A DNA stretch of 64,000 nt from Ruminococcus sp. Lineage in GTDB: Bacteria > Bacillota > Clostridia > Oscillospirales > Ruminococcaceae. Below the pieces are notes generated by a model. That model was not told the origin of the DNA, ran no database searches, and was given only the letters and a program-made list of their open reading frames with translations. The stretch is from NCBI GenBank assembly GCA_017620025.1, contig JAFZRF010000008.1, positions 1 to 64,000 on the forward strand, in the 5' to 3' direction. A program made the position numbers and the translations under genes. Below, piece after piece: positions 24,648 through 31,533 of this stretch (positions are counted from its first letter, which is position 1; the number at the start of each line of letters is the position of its first letter).

Positions 24648-25469
24648 TCATACTTTCGCCTGATTTGCAAGATACTTTATTGCCAAAGTTGAAGTTATCG
24701 GTTTAGTTAGAATTGCCGAAAAAACACTATCGAATTCTTCGCAAAAAGCATCAAAATCAGGGGGCGAAAACAGGTTTTCAACATCTTTGTGCAATAGTTC
24801 TACGCATTCTCCAAAGCCCAGTGTTTCGGGAAGAATCAGGCCTCCGTAAGAAACTCTCATTAACTTTTCCACAGAGTTATCAACAGCTTTAAACATTCTT
24901 TTGACCTGATGGAATTTCCCTTCATGCAACTCAACAAAAGCCAATGTATCGCAGTTTTCCGCTCGCCTTACCTTTGCGGGCAGGCAGGTCTCGTTAACAT
25001 CTAATTTTATACCATTTTTGAATTGGTCAACATAATTATTTTGAAACACTCTGTCAAGTTTCACAATGTATATTTTGGGGATATGACGGGAAGGAGAGAG
25101 TATCCTGTGTGCGAGTCCGCCGTCGTTGGTAAGGAGAAGAGCGCCGAGAGAATCCTTGTCCAGACGCCCAGCCGGGAACATATCCTTTGCCCTCATCTCC
25201 GGCGGTATCAGCTCCATTACGTTCCTGCCGTCGTGCTCACTGGTGGAGCATACATAGCCCTCCGGCTTGTTGAGAAGGACATATCTGTACTCCGAGGCTC
25301 TCACCTCATTGCCGCATACGCATACGGAGGCAGTCTCCGGGTCTATCTTCATATCCGGAGCCTTTGCCGTGATGCCGTCAACCGTTATCTGCTTCTTCCG
25401 GACGAGGTCACGGATACTGCTGCGGGTATATTCTGTTCTTTCGGAGATATACTTGTCGAGCCGTATCAT
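24648..25469 (-). CDS. RsuA-family pseudouridine synthase, with a mid-gene composition break
   Basis: A 273-residue enzyme. The S4 RNA-binding domain is at 1-50 (MIRLDKYISERTEYTRSSI). The catalytic domain follows, with the signature AGRLDKDSLGALLLTNDG containing catalytic Asp104, and EGKFHQVKRM near 205. RsuA makes pseudouridine 516 in 16S rRNA; other RsuA-family members modify 23S rRNA, so the target is unproved. The ATG at 25469 follows AAGGAGG. Oddly, from about 25078 to the stop the DNA is AT-rich (33-38% GC in two 60-nt lines counted by hand) while the 5' part is above 50%, changing near residue 130. This suggests a recombinant gene. A C-terminal extension of about 35 residues follows the domain. 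Confidence 0.88.
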   Translation of the reverse strand: MIRLDKYISERTEYTRSSIRDLVRKKQITVDGITAKAPDMKIDPETASVCVCGNEVRASEYRYVLLNKPEGYVCSTSEHDGRNVMELIPPEMRAKDMFPAGRLDKDSLGALLLTNDGGLAHRILSPSRHIPKIYIVKLDRVFQNNYVDQFKNGIKLDVNETCLPAKVRRAENCDTLAFVELHEGKFHQVKRMFKAVDNSVEKLMRVSYGGLILPETLGFGECVELLHKDVENLFSPPDFDAFCEEFDSVFSAILTKPITSTLAIKYLANQAKV

Positions 25470-25540
25470 GGCTTCCTCCTTCAGTAATATTAACGTCTCT
25501 GCCGGAATACCCTTTACCATAACACATAAGGAGGTAAGCC

Positions 25541-25963
25541 ATGCAGAAACGTATCCTTGTCATATTTGCCCTCACTGCCGCCGCAGTTCTCGGGGCTTCA
25601 CTTCTCTTCGGCAGGAAGGAAGCTCCTCCCGAAGAGGCATCAGTGCCGGCGGGCACAGTCAGCGAGCGCATATCCTACTTCGCTCTCCACGGCTGGGAGG
25701 CGGAGGAGATAGCGCAGAAGGACATAACTATCCCCCTCACATTCACCGGTGCATACGGAGAGTATGCAGGCATACAGGACAGGCAGGGTCTGCCTCTCAG
25801 AAAGTATGCCGGCAGGGAGGCGGTGCTGTATATGTACCGTATAACAAACTACAGCCCCGACAGCAGAAAACTGTTGGCGGAGCTGCTTGTATGTGATGAT
25901 ATCGCCGCCGCTTCACTGATATACAGCGAGGACTGCGGTTCGCTCAGGTTCCCCGTGAGCTGA
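25541..25963 (+). CDS. membrane-anchored DUF4830 protein
   Basis: A 140-residue protein with an N-terminal membrane segment or uncleaved signal (RILVIFALTAAAVLGASLLF) and an exported DUF4830 domain from about residue 42 (ISYFALHGWEAEEIAQKDITIP, then the Tyr-rich GAYGEYAGIQ, LYMYRITNYSP and LLVCDDIAAASL). DUF4830 proteins are short, widespread in Clostridia and of unknown role. AAGGAGGTAAGCC precedes the ATG. It is divergent from the pseudouridine synthase (72-nt gap) and convergent with the next gene, with only two bases between their stop codons. Confidence 0.78.
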   Translation: MQKRILVIFALTAAAVLGASLLFGRKEAPPEEASVPAGTVSERISYFALHGWEAEEIAQKDITIPLTFTGAYGEYAGIQDRQGLPLRKYAGREAVLYMYRITNYSPDSRKLLAELLVCDDIAAASLIYSEDCGSLRFPVS

Positions 25964-25965
25964 TA

Positions 25966-26358
25966 TTACTTGAATACGTTAAGAACGTCACCGAATACCG
26001 GAATCTTTATAGCCTTGCCCTTGTATGCGCCGTAAGCAAGACCAGCCATGATAGCGATAAGAGCGATCGTGATGAGAGTCTTGATAAGCCAGCCTATAAA
26101 CGGGATCTTGCCGATGATCATTGAGATGATCCATGCTGCAAGGAATACGATCAGCCAGCAGAGCTGCTGATTAGCATGGAACTTGCAGTACTTTGAGTTG
26201 TTGTCCAGAACGATCGGTACAAAGAAGAAGAATGGGAGAATATAGGGAAGTGCTCCGAGCCACTTATACTTCTCTGCATCCTCTGCGATCTCGCTCTGTG
26301 CTTCGCTGTCATTGAAGTTGTCCAGGATGCCGTCAACGGTGTTTAAAAATTCATTCAT
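25966..26358 (-). CDS. DUF4870-like small membrane protein
   Basis: A 130-residue protein. A soluble acidic N-terminus of 33 residues is followed by three or four hydrophobic helices (LGALPYILPFFFFVPIVL, CWLIVFLAAWIISMIIG, FIGWLIKTLITIALIAIMAGLAYGAY). The HANQQLCWLIVF segment after the first helix is the hallmark of DUF4870/Tic20-like proteins, whose function is unknown. Its first eight bases overlap the end of nrdR, so translation is coupled to nrdR. Confidence 0.8.
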   Translation of the reverse strand: MNEFLNTVDGILDNFNDSEAQSEIAEDAEKYKWLGALPYILPFFFFVPIVLDNNSKYCKFHANQQLCWLIVFLAAWIISMIIGKIPFIGWLIKTLITIALIAIMAGLAYGAYKGKAIKIPVFGDVLNVFK

Positions 26359-26854
26359 TTTCTTCGTCTCCTTTAGTTTTAATGATATTCTCCGGATCTT
26401 CTCCGGCAGGTTTATGCCCGAGCTCGCTGATTATAGCAACGAAGCTGTCGACATCTGTAAAGTCCTCGTATACCGAGGCAAATCGGATATATGCAATGGG
26501 GTCTATCTCTCTCAGGCGGCTCATGACGAGTGCGCCTATTTCCTTTGAGCGGGCTACATTCCTCTGCTCGTTGGCAAAGTAGCTCTCTACATAATCTGCG
26601 ATAGAATTGATCCTGTCGATAGGAACGGGGCGCTTCTTCATAGCGGTATACACGCCCTTCATCAGCTTGTCCCTGTCGAAGCTCTCAAGGGTACCGCCCT
26701 TCTTTTCTACCATCAGCTGCGGCTTTTCGACTATCTCGAAGGTAGTGAAGCGGGAACCGCATTTTATGCACTCCCTGCGCCGTTTGATGGTATCCTCCTT
26801 CGGTCTGGAATCTACTACCTTCGATTCCTCCCATCCGCAGTAAGGACAATTCAT
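26351..26854 (-). CDS. nrdR: transcriptional repressor NrdR
   Basis: A 167-residue regulator of ribonucleotide reductase genes. The zinc ribbon has Cys3, Cys6, Cys29 and Cys32 (MNCPYCGWEESKVVDSR, ECIKCGSRFTTFE). An ATP-cone domain at 49-139 senses ATP/dATP (KKGGTLESFDRDKLMKGVYTAMKKRPV). About 15 acidic residues extend the C-terminus. Its start codon overlaps the stop of the upstream TIM-barrel gene by four bases and its end overlaps the DUF4870 gene, making a three-gene coupled unit. No NrdR box was recognised in this window; its targets must lie elsewhere. Confidence 0.96.
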   Translation of the reverse strand: MNCPYCGWEESKVVDSRPKEDTIKRRRECIKCGSRFTTFEIVEKPQLMVEKKGGTLESFDRDKLMKGVYTAMKKRPVPIDRINSIADYVESYFANEQRNVARSKEIGALVMSRLREIDPIAYIRFASVYEDFTDVDSFVAIISELGHKPAGEDPENIIKTKGDEENE

Positions 26855-27651
26855 ACCTCTTCCTCCTTCCGGCCGTACTGTCCGAGCATTGCGGCGAGGG
26901 TGCCGTATCCCGAGATCAACTCGCTGATACCGCCGAAGCCCGATCGGTATAACTCCAGCACGACTGTGCAGTCCGGATTCAGCCTGTAAAGCTGATCGAA
27001 GAACTTCCCGAAGCGGAAGCTCCCTCTCCCGATGAGAAGACAGTCGCCGAGCTCACCGGAATCGCTGATATGTACGTGCCTCACTCTGTTACCCGCAGCC
27101 CTGAGGAAAGAGAAGGGGTTCTCTCCGGCACGGACAGCCTGCTTGGTGTCGAGCACGAAGGAGAATTCACTGCCGAGCATCTCCGCAGCCTCCCTTACAA
27201 AGGAAGACGAAGCGCTGGCGCAGCGTGAGACATTTTCAAGAGCGACTTCTATGCCAAACTCCTTACCGAGCCTCCAGAGCTTTGAGTACCTCTCGCAGAA
27301 CTGCTCCGTATCACGGACGTGCTTGGGACCGTGGAACACAAAGAGCTCCGCACCGACGGTATTCATAAAGCGGAAATAGAGCTTATGGTACTCGAGAGCA
27401 TCGGTCATCCTCCGCTCATAATCCGAGAAAAACATAAGCTGCTCCATCTCGCAGGTAAAGGGATGGACGGAAGCGCAGCTGACTTCAAAGCGCTTCATCA
27501 TATTAGCCATACCGTGAGCAAAGCTCGTTCTGAGCTCCGAGTGGGTGTTGAGGAACAACTCAACGCACGGCACTCCGTTCACGGCGAGGTCATAAAGCGC
27601 CTCCTCGACCGGTTTAGGGTAGAGACAGGCAGTTGAAACGCCTGCTTGCAA
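26851..27651 (-). CDS. sugar-phosphate isomerase/endonuclease-IV-like TIM barrel protein
   Basis: A 266-residue protein of the xylose isomerase-like TIM-barrel superfamily. It starts with GVSTACLYPKP and runs through CVELFLNTHSEL, ASVHPFTCEMEQLMF, ELFVFHGPKH, GIEVALENVSRC, FSFVLDTKQAVRAG, VRHVHISDSGE and CTVVLELYRSGF. The conserved Glu, Asp, His and Glu at strand ends could hold a metal. The substrate is unknown. I place the start at the TTG at 27651, eight bases after GAGGAGG. An upstream TTG at 27687 overlaps the -10 box of a good promoter and so cannot be in the transcript. It leads the nrdR operon. Confidence 0.8.
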   Translation of the reverse strand: MQAGVSTACLYPKPVEEALYDLAVNGVPCVELFLNTHSELRTSFAHGMANMMKRFEVSCASVHPFTCEMEQLMFFSDYERRMTDALEYHKLYFRFMNTVGAELFVFHGPKHVRDTEQFCERYSKLWRLGKEFGIEVALENVSRCASASSSFVREAAEMLGSEFSFVLDTKQAVRAGENPFSFLRAAGNRVRHVHISDSGELGDCLLIGRGSFRFGKFFDQLYRLNPDCTVVLELYRSGFGGISELISGYGTLAAMLGQYGRKEEEV

Positions 27652-27686
27652 GCCGACAGCCTCCTCTGCATAGTTATCTACTTTCA

Positions 27687-27714
27687 ATTATATCATTTTT
27701 TCTGCGAAAGTCAA
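27687..27714 (-). promoter_or_regulatory. sigma-A promoter of the nrdR operon
   Basis: TTGACT (27714-27709) and TATAAT (27692-27687), spacer 16 nt. Its position rules out translation from the TTG at 27687 and supports the start at 27651. Confidence 0.78.
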
Positions 27715-27835
27715 TAGAAAAGAGTTAATTTCAGATGAAAGATTTACAGGTTACGATAAACAGGCAATTCTGTATAAAACGATGCCGGAAAAAGCGGCAT
27801 AGATTACGGTTTCCGAATTAAAGCTGACGGCTCAG

Positions 27836-27867
27836 AAAAAAAGACGGCCGCCGTTTCAGCAGCCGTC
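27836..27867 (-). terminator. rlmH operon terminator
   Basis: On the minus strand, GACGGC and GCCGTC arms with a 13-base interior (itself partly paired) are followed by seven T. It lies 10 nt after the rlmH stop. Confidence 0.82.
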
Positions 27868-27876
27868 CTGTATTCA

Positions 27877-28350
27877 CTATTTATGGTACTTCCCGCCCGT
27901 ATTTATCTGAAAGCTGCGGTATATCTGCTCAAGCAGCATCACCCTTGCGAGCTGGTGCGGGAAGGTCATCTTCGACATGGAGAGTTTCAGGCTGCCCATA
28001 GCCTTTATCTCGGGATCAAGGCCGAAGGAGCTGCCGATTATGAATGTTACTGTGCTCTGTCCGGCGACTCCGGCATCTGCTATCTGCTCCGCAAGCTCGG
28101 TGCTCGAGAGCTGCTTTCCCTCTATGCACATGGGGATTATCATACCCTTCGCAAAGCGCTTTATCTGCTCTGCCTCCTTTTTCAGTGCGGCAGATATCTC
28201 CTTGTCCGAGGGCTGATCGCTGAGACGGCATTCATCGAGCTCATGCAGCTCAAAGGTGCAGTACCGTCCGAGGCGTTTTCTATACTCGCTGCAGGCGCTG
28301 CGGAGGTAATCCTCCTTCAGCTTGCCGATCACTATAAGATTCACATTCAT
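27877..28350 (-). CDS. rlmH: 23S rRNA (pseudouridine1915-N3)-methyltransferase RlmH
   Basis: A 157-residue SPOUT methyltransferase, full length for the family. It begins NVNLIVIGKLKEDYLRSAC and ends with the SAM-binding trefoil knot: TVTFIIGSSFGLDPEIK, then LKLSMSKMTFPHQLARVMLLEQIYRSFQINTGGKYHK, which is nearly invariant in RlmH. It methylates N3 of pseudouridine 1915 in helix 69 of 23S rRNA. The start codon shares one base with the stop of the upstream hydrolase gene (TGATG), so the two are translated together. This pairing with a WalJ-like gene is common in Bacillota. Confidence 0.96.
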   Translation of the reverse strand: MNVNLIVIGKLKEDYLRSACSEYRKRLGRYCTFELHELDECRLSDQPSDKEISAALKKEAEQIKRFAKGMIIPMCIEGKQLSSTELAEQIADAGVAGQSTVTFIIGSSFGLDPEIKAMGSLKLSMSKMTFPHQLARVMLLEQIYRSFQINTGGKYHK

Positions 28351-29135
28351 CAGAAGATCACCGTTCCTCCCTGAGATTCCACCGGAGATACTCCGAGCAG
28401 ATAATCCTTTCCCTGTACGAAGCCGGAGAGCGCATCCCTTACCGCATTGTAGGCGATATCCGGCCGGTTGTTGTCCTGGCTGAGGTGGCCGAGGAGTATA
28501 TGGGTAGTGCCCTGCGCCACAAGCTTTGCAGCCTGCGCTCCGCTTGCAATGTTCGACAGATGGCCGTTCTGGGAGAGTATCCTCTCCTTGAGATAGAGCG
28601 GATAGGGACCGTGTCTGAGCATCCCCTCGTCATAGTTCGCCTCAAGCAGAACGAGCCTGCATCCCCTGAGAGCGTCATCGACCTCCGGTGTGACATAGCC
28701 GAGATCTGTGCACACCGCACACCAGCGGTCATCCGAGGTATGTATCCGGTAGCCGCAGGGCTGTATGGCGTCATGGGGTATCGGGAAGGCCGAGACCTCC
28801 GAGCCGCCGCAGCTTATGGTATTTCCGTTCATATCTATAACGGGAGTGCCCGGTGCTATCTTGTCGGTATCGCAGAGCCTCTGTAAGGTACGCTTCATGC
28901 CGTATACCGGTACGCCCGTCTTCTTTGTGAGCATCTTCAGACCTGCCACATGGTCGCTGTGCTCGTGGGTTATGAATACCCCCTGCACCGCAGAGAGGGG
29001 GATATTGTTCGTATCAAGCACGCCGGAGAGCCGTTTGAAGCTGACTCCGCAGTCTATAAGTATACCGCCTTTTTCAGTGCCTATAAAGGAACAGTTGCCC
29101 TTGCTGGAGCTGAAAAGCGGGTAGATCCTTGCCAT
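28350..29135 (-). CDS. walJ: metallo-beta-lactamase fold hydrolase, WalJ/YycJ-like
   Basis: A 261-residue MBL-fold protein. The metal motif is HEHSDH with His57, His59, Asp61 and His62, later metal residues are in IPHDAIQP, CTDLGY and LLEANYD, and LLGHLSQDNN completes the WalJ-type pattern. The lead ARIYPLFSSSKGNCSFIG is typical of YycJ. Family members are thought to be 5'-3' DNA exonucleases affecting mismatch repair and cell-wall regulation. The gene is next to rlmH, as in Bacillus, but no walRK genes are visible here. Confidence 0.9.
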   Translation of the reverse strand: MARIYPLFSSSKGNCSFIGTEKGGILIDCGVSFKRLSGVLDTNNIPLSAVQGVFITHEHSDHVAGLKMLTKKTGVPVYGMKRTLQRLCDTDKIAPGTPVIDMNGNTISCGGSEVSAFPIPHDAIQPCGYRIHTSDDRWCAVCTDLGYVTPEVDDALRGCRLVLLEANYDEGMLRHGPYPLYLKERILSQNGHLSNIASGAQAAKLVAQGTTHILLGHLSQDNNRPDIAYNAVRDALSGFVQGKDYLLGVSPVESQGGTVIF

Positions 29136-29239
29136 TGTGTGTTACTCCGTTCCGCAGCGCCGTTTTACCGGCACTGATAATATTATCCGCTGATTATTAT
29201 ATGTCATATACGCCGGTTTGTCAAGGGCGGGGGAGGAGC

Positions 29240-29716
29240 AATTCATAATTCATAATTCTTAATTCATAATTAGCCTAAACGGACTCACTGATGCGGAATG
29301 CGGAATTAATGGTATCGCCTTCGGCGATGGATTTATATGCAGGGGGCGCACACTGTGCGCCCGTTGCCGCAAGCAAACGGTTGTAGGGCGGCCATTGGCC
29401 GTCCGCCGTCTCATACCCGTTTCGCCCCAACTGCGATGGATAACGGAATATATGCACTTTGTAGGGGCTGCCTTTGGCAGCCCGCACCATATACGACAGA
29501 TGTACCTGTCATTCGGACAGCCACTGGCCGTCCCTACAGTCGGTATATTTGCAATGCCGAACAAGCAGACTACATACCTGAACGCAGATGCGGTGCGATT
29601 TAGGCATCGCACCCTACATTCAGATCATCGCCGCAAGGCGATACCGCAAATTCCGAATTCCGAATTTAAGATGTCGATTCAGTCAATTATGAATTATGCA
29701 TTATGAATTATGAATC
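29240..29716. mobile_element. MITE-like palindromic composite element
   Basis: A noncoding block of about 477 bp with imperfect terminal inverted repeats: AATTCATAATTCATAATTC... at 29240-29273 and AATTATGAATTATGCATTA... at 29684-29716. An inner perfect 11-bp inverted pair is GGTATCGCCTT (29311-29321) and AAGGCGATACC (29635-29645). Between these lie several hairpins of the pattern TGTAGGG-stem-CCC, such as GGGGCTGCCTTTGGCAGCCC and GGTGCGATTTAGGCATCGCACC. No transposase is encoded; short open frames inside are not supported. It separates the WalJ gene from the solute-binding protein gene. Confidence 0.65.
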
Positions 29717-29733
29717 AGCCCGTTCCCTCGGTC

Positions 29734-29762
29734 TTGACGAAAGGGATAAATTATAGTATAAT
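29734..29762 (+). promoter_or_regulatory. sigma-A promoter of the solute-binding lipoprotein
   Basis: TTGACG at 29734-29739 and TATAAT at 29757-29762, spacer 17 nt. It begins only about 18 nt beyond the end of the MITE-like element. Confidence 0.82.
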
Positions 29763-29815
29763 GATCTGTACGGGATGCTGTGCCTTCGCAGCGTCTCAGA
29801 AAGGAGCACTTCATT

Positions 29816-31297
29816 ATGAAGGATATAAAAAGGACACTGGCAGGCCTTGTTGCCGTTATGTCAGTAATGTCCGCCGCTGCTTCATGTGCACAGAAGCAGA
29901 CCAACGGATCAGAAGAAACACCAACAGAAATACCCGCTACAGCAGCTGAAGAAATACCGACAGAAGCACCTGCAGAGGATCCGGTCACATTCAGGGGAAC
30001 AACACTCACCTGGCTCGGTGATTTCGATCTCAACCTGACCTCAGAAGGGCCGCGCTCCGTGGCAATGGCTCTCTTTGAAGACCGCTACGGCTGCAAAGTG
30101 AACTGTATACAGACAGATGCCTCAAAGAGATATGAAAAGCTGTCTTCCATGATAAACTCCGGCGAAACGGTAGATATGTTCCCGTTCGACGAGAACGCTG
30201 TCCCCGGCAGAGCTGCCGCAGGGCAGTTTGAAGCCCTCGATCCCTATTTCGGAACTCTTGGCTACGACGAGGGGCTCTGGGACGATATGAAGGGCACAGC
30301 CGATATGTTCGCATACGGCGGAAATCACTACGTTATACCCACAAGCCTCACCGATCCTCAGCTTCTCACCTACAGCAGGAAGATGATGCAGGAAAACGGA
30401 TTCGAGGATCCCTATCAGATGTACCAGCAGGGCACCTGGGACTGGAATGCATTCACAGATATGATGAAGAGCTTCAAGGCTGCCGGAAACGACGGAAAGA
30501 CCCGCTACGGCATAAACGGCTGGTTCGGCAGGGCTGCTCTCGGCTCGACCGGACATACCGTGGTCAATATGACCGCTGCCGGCTGTGAGAACAATATCTC
30601 CGATCCGGCGATAGAGAGCGCAGAGCTTATGATGCTCGACGTCGTTCAGAACGGACTTTTCAGCAGCTACTTCCGCAGATGGTTCCCGACAGACCAGTGT
30701 ACGCTGTTCTTCGCATCAGGCGACTGGACTCTCGGCACCTCCAACGTAAGGAATCCCGATGCCGATATCTTTATAGTACCCTTCCCGAAAGCACCGGATG
30801 CCGACAGATACTACCTCACCTGCGGCTTCAATGCAAAGCTGCTTGTAAAGAATTCACCGAACCCTGATGCAGTTGCAGCCTACCTGAAGTGTGAGAGGAT
30901 AGTCGCCACTCAGGAGGAGTACGTGCAGGCAGCCCGTGATAAGGCTCTGGCACCCGTACCCGGCGGCAACGGAGAGGCAAGGAGCGCTCTTACAGAGGAG
31001 CAGTACGATGCGATACAGGCTATCATGCACGACTGCACTCCCATATATGATCCCGGCTTCGGCATGGGTGCAAAGATGTATACCGAGACAGACGAGAAGC
31101 TCGCCTCAAGAGGCACTATGAACAGGATAACCGAGGATATACTCCGTCAGAACGCCGGTTCATGGGATACTCTCAGGGATATGATGTCACCCGCAGTCGA
31201 TGCGGCAGTCGCACTGGTCAACATCGGTCAGCCCGCTGACCGCCCCGCTCCGGCAACCGAACCGGAAGAGTCTCCGGAAGAAGTTCCGGCTGAATAA
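29816..31297 (+). CDS. extracellular solute-binding lipoprotein (family 1, sugar type), no adjacent permease
   Basis: A 493-residue exported lipoprotein. The signal peptide ends in AASC with Cys24, then an acidic Thr/Glu/Pro linker to about residue 60. The binding domain follows, with Trp- and Tyr-rich segments typical of family 1 carbohydrate receptors (TTLTWLGDFDLNL, YQQGTWDWNAFTDMMKSFK, RYYLTCGFNAKLLVK). It ends in another Glu/Pro-rich tail. The ATG at 29816 follows AAAGGAGCACTTCATT. No permease or ATPase gene is beside it, unlike a normal importer. It might feed a distant permease pair using the MsmK-type ATPase, or act as a binding or sensing protein. Confidence 0.88.
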   Translation: MKDIKRTLAGLVAVMSVMSAAASCAQKQTNGSEETPTEIPATAAEEIPTEAPAEDPVTFRGTTLTWLGDFDLNLTSEGPRSVAMALFEDRYGCKVNCIQTDASKRYEKLSSMINSGETVDMFPFDENAVPGRAAAGQFEALDPYFGTLGYDEGLWDDMKGTADMFAYGGNHYVIPTSLTDPQLLTYSRKMMQENGFEDPYQMYQQGTWDWNAFTDMMKSFKAAGNDGKTRYGINGWFGRAALGSTGHTVVNMTAAGCENNISDPAIESAELMMLDVVQNGLFSSYFRRWFPTDQCTLFFASGDWTLGTSNVRNPDADIFIVPFPKAPDADRYYLTCGFNAKLLVKNSPNPDAVAAYLKCERIVATQEEYVQAARDKALAPVPGGNGEARSALTEEQYDAIQAIMHDCTPIYDPGFGMGAKMYTETDEKLASRGTMNRITEDILRQNAGSWDTLRDMMSPAVDAAVALVNIGQPADRPAPATEPEESPEEVPAE

Positions 31298-31306
31298 TAA
31301 TGATAC

Positions 31307-31338
31307 GCCCCGGAAGCAGCAAAGCTCCGGGGCTTTTT
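31307..31338 (+). terminator. terminator of the solute-binding lipoprotein
   Basis: GCCCCGGA/TCCGGGGC stem extended by AGC/GCT in the loop, then TTTTT. Confidence 0.9.
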
Positions 31339-31391
31339 GTAATACCGCACAAGAGCCAATATGTGGCTTTTGGCTGCGTGTGGTGTTATAT

Positions 31392-31494
31392 GTAGGGGGC
31401 GATGCCTACATCGCCCCGCCCCCTCGTTTATGACTCCCTCATTTAATATGCCCTTCCAGGCAATTATGAATTATGCATTATGAATTATGAATTG
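31392..31494. repeat. short relative of the MITE-like element
   Basis: TGTAGGGGGCGATGCCTACATCGCCCC forms one TGTAGGG-type hairpin at 31392-31416. About 45 nt later an AT-rich arm, AATTATGAATTATGCATTATG..., lies at 31461-31494, the same as the right arm of the larger element. It sits directly beside the terminator of the next gene. Confidence 0.65.
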
Positions 31495-31529
31495 AAAAAG
31501 GACCGCACGCTGTGTGCAGTCCTTTTTGT
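31495..31529 (-). terminator. terminator of the LRR-protease-dockerin gene
   Basis: AAAAAGGAC and GTCCTTTTT arms with an imperfect inner stem (GCAC/GTGC), T runs on both sides, four bases after the stop codon. Confidence 0.85.
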
Positions 31530-31533
31530 TTTG

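Noticed and set aside
27652-27687. Longer start (TTG at 27687) for the TIM-barrel gene
   Set aside because: This codon overlaps the -10 box of a clear promoter and has no ribosome site; the TTG at 27651 has GAGGAGG at the right distance.
29259-29706. Several short open frames inside the MITE-like element
   Set aside because: They overlap on both strands through hairpins, lack ribosome sites and encode low-complexity text.
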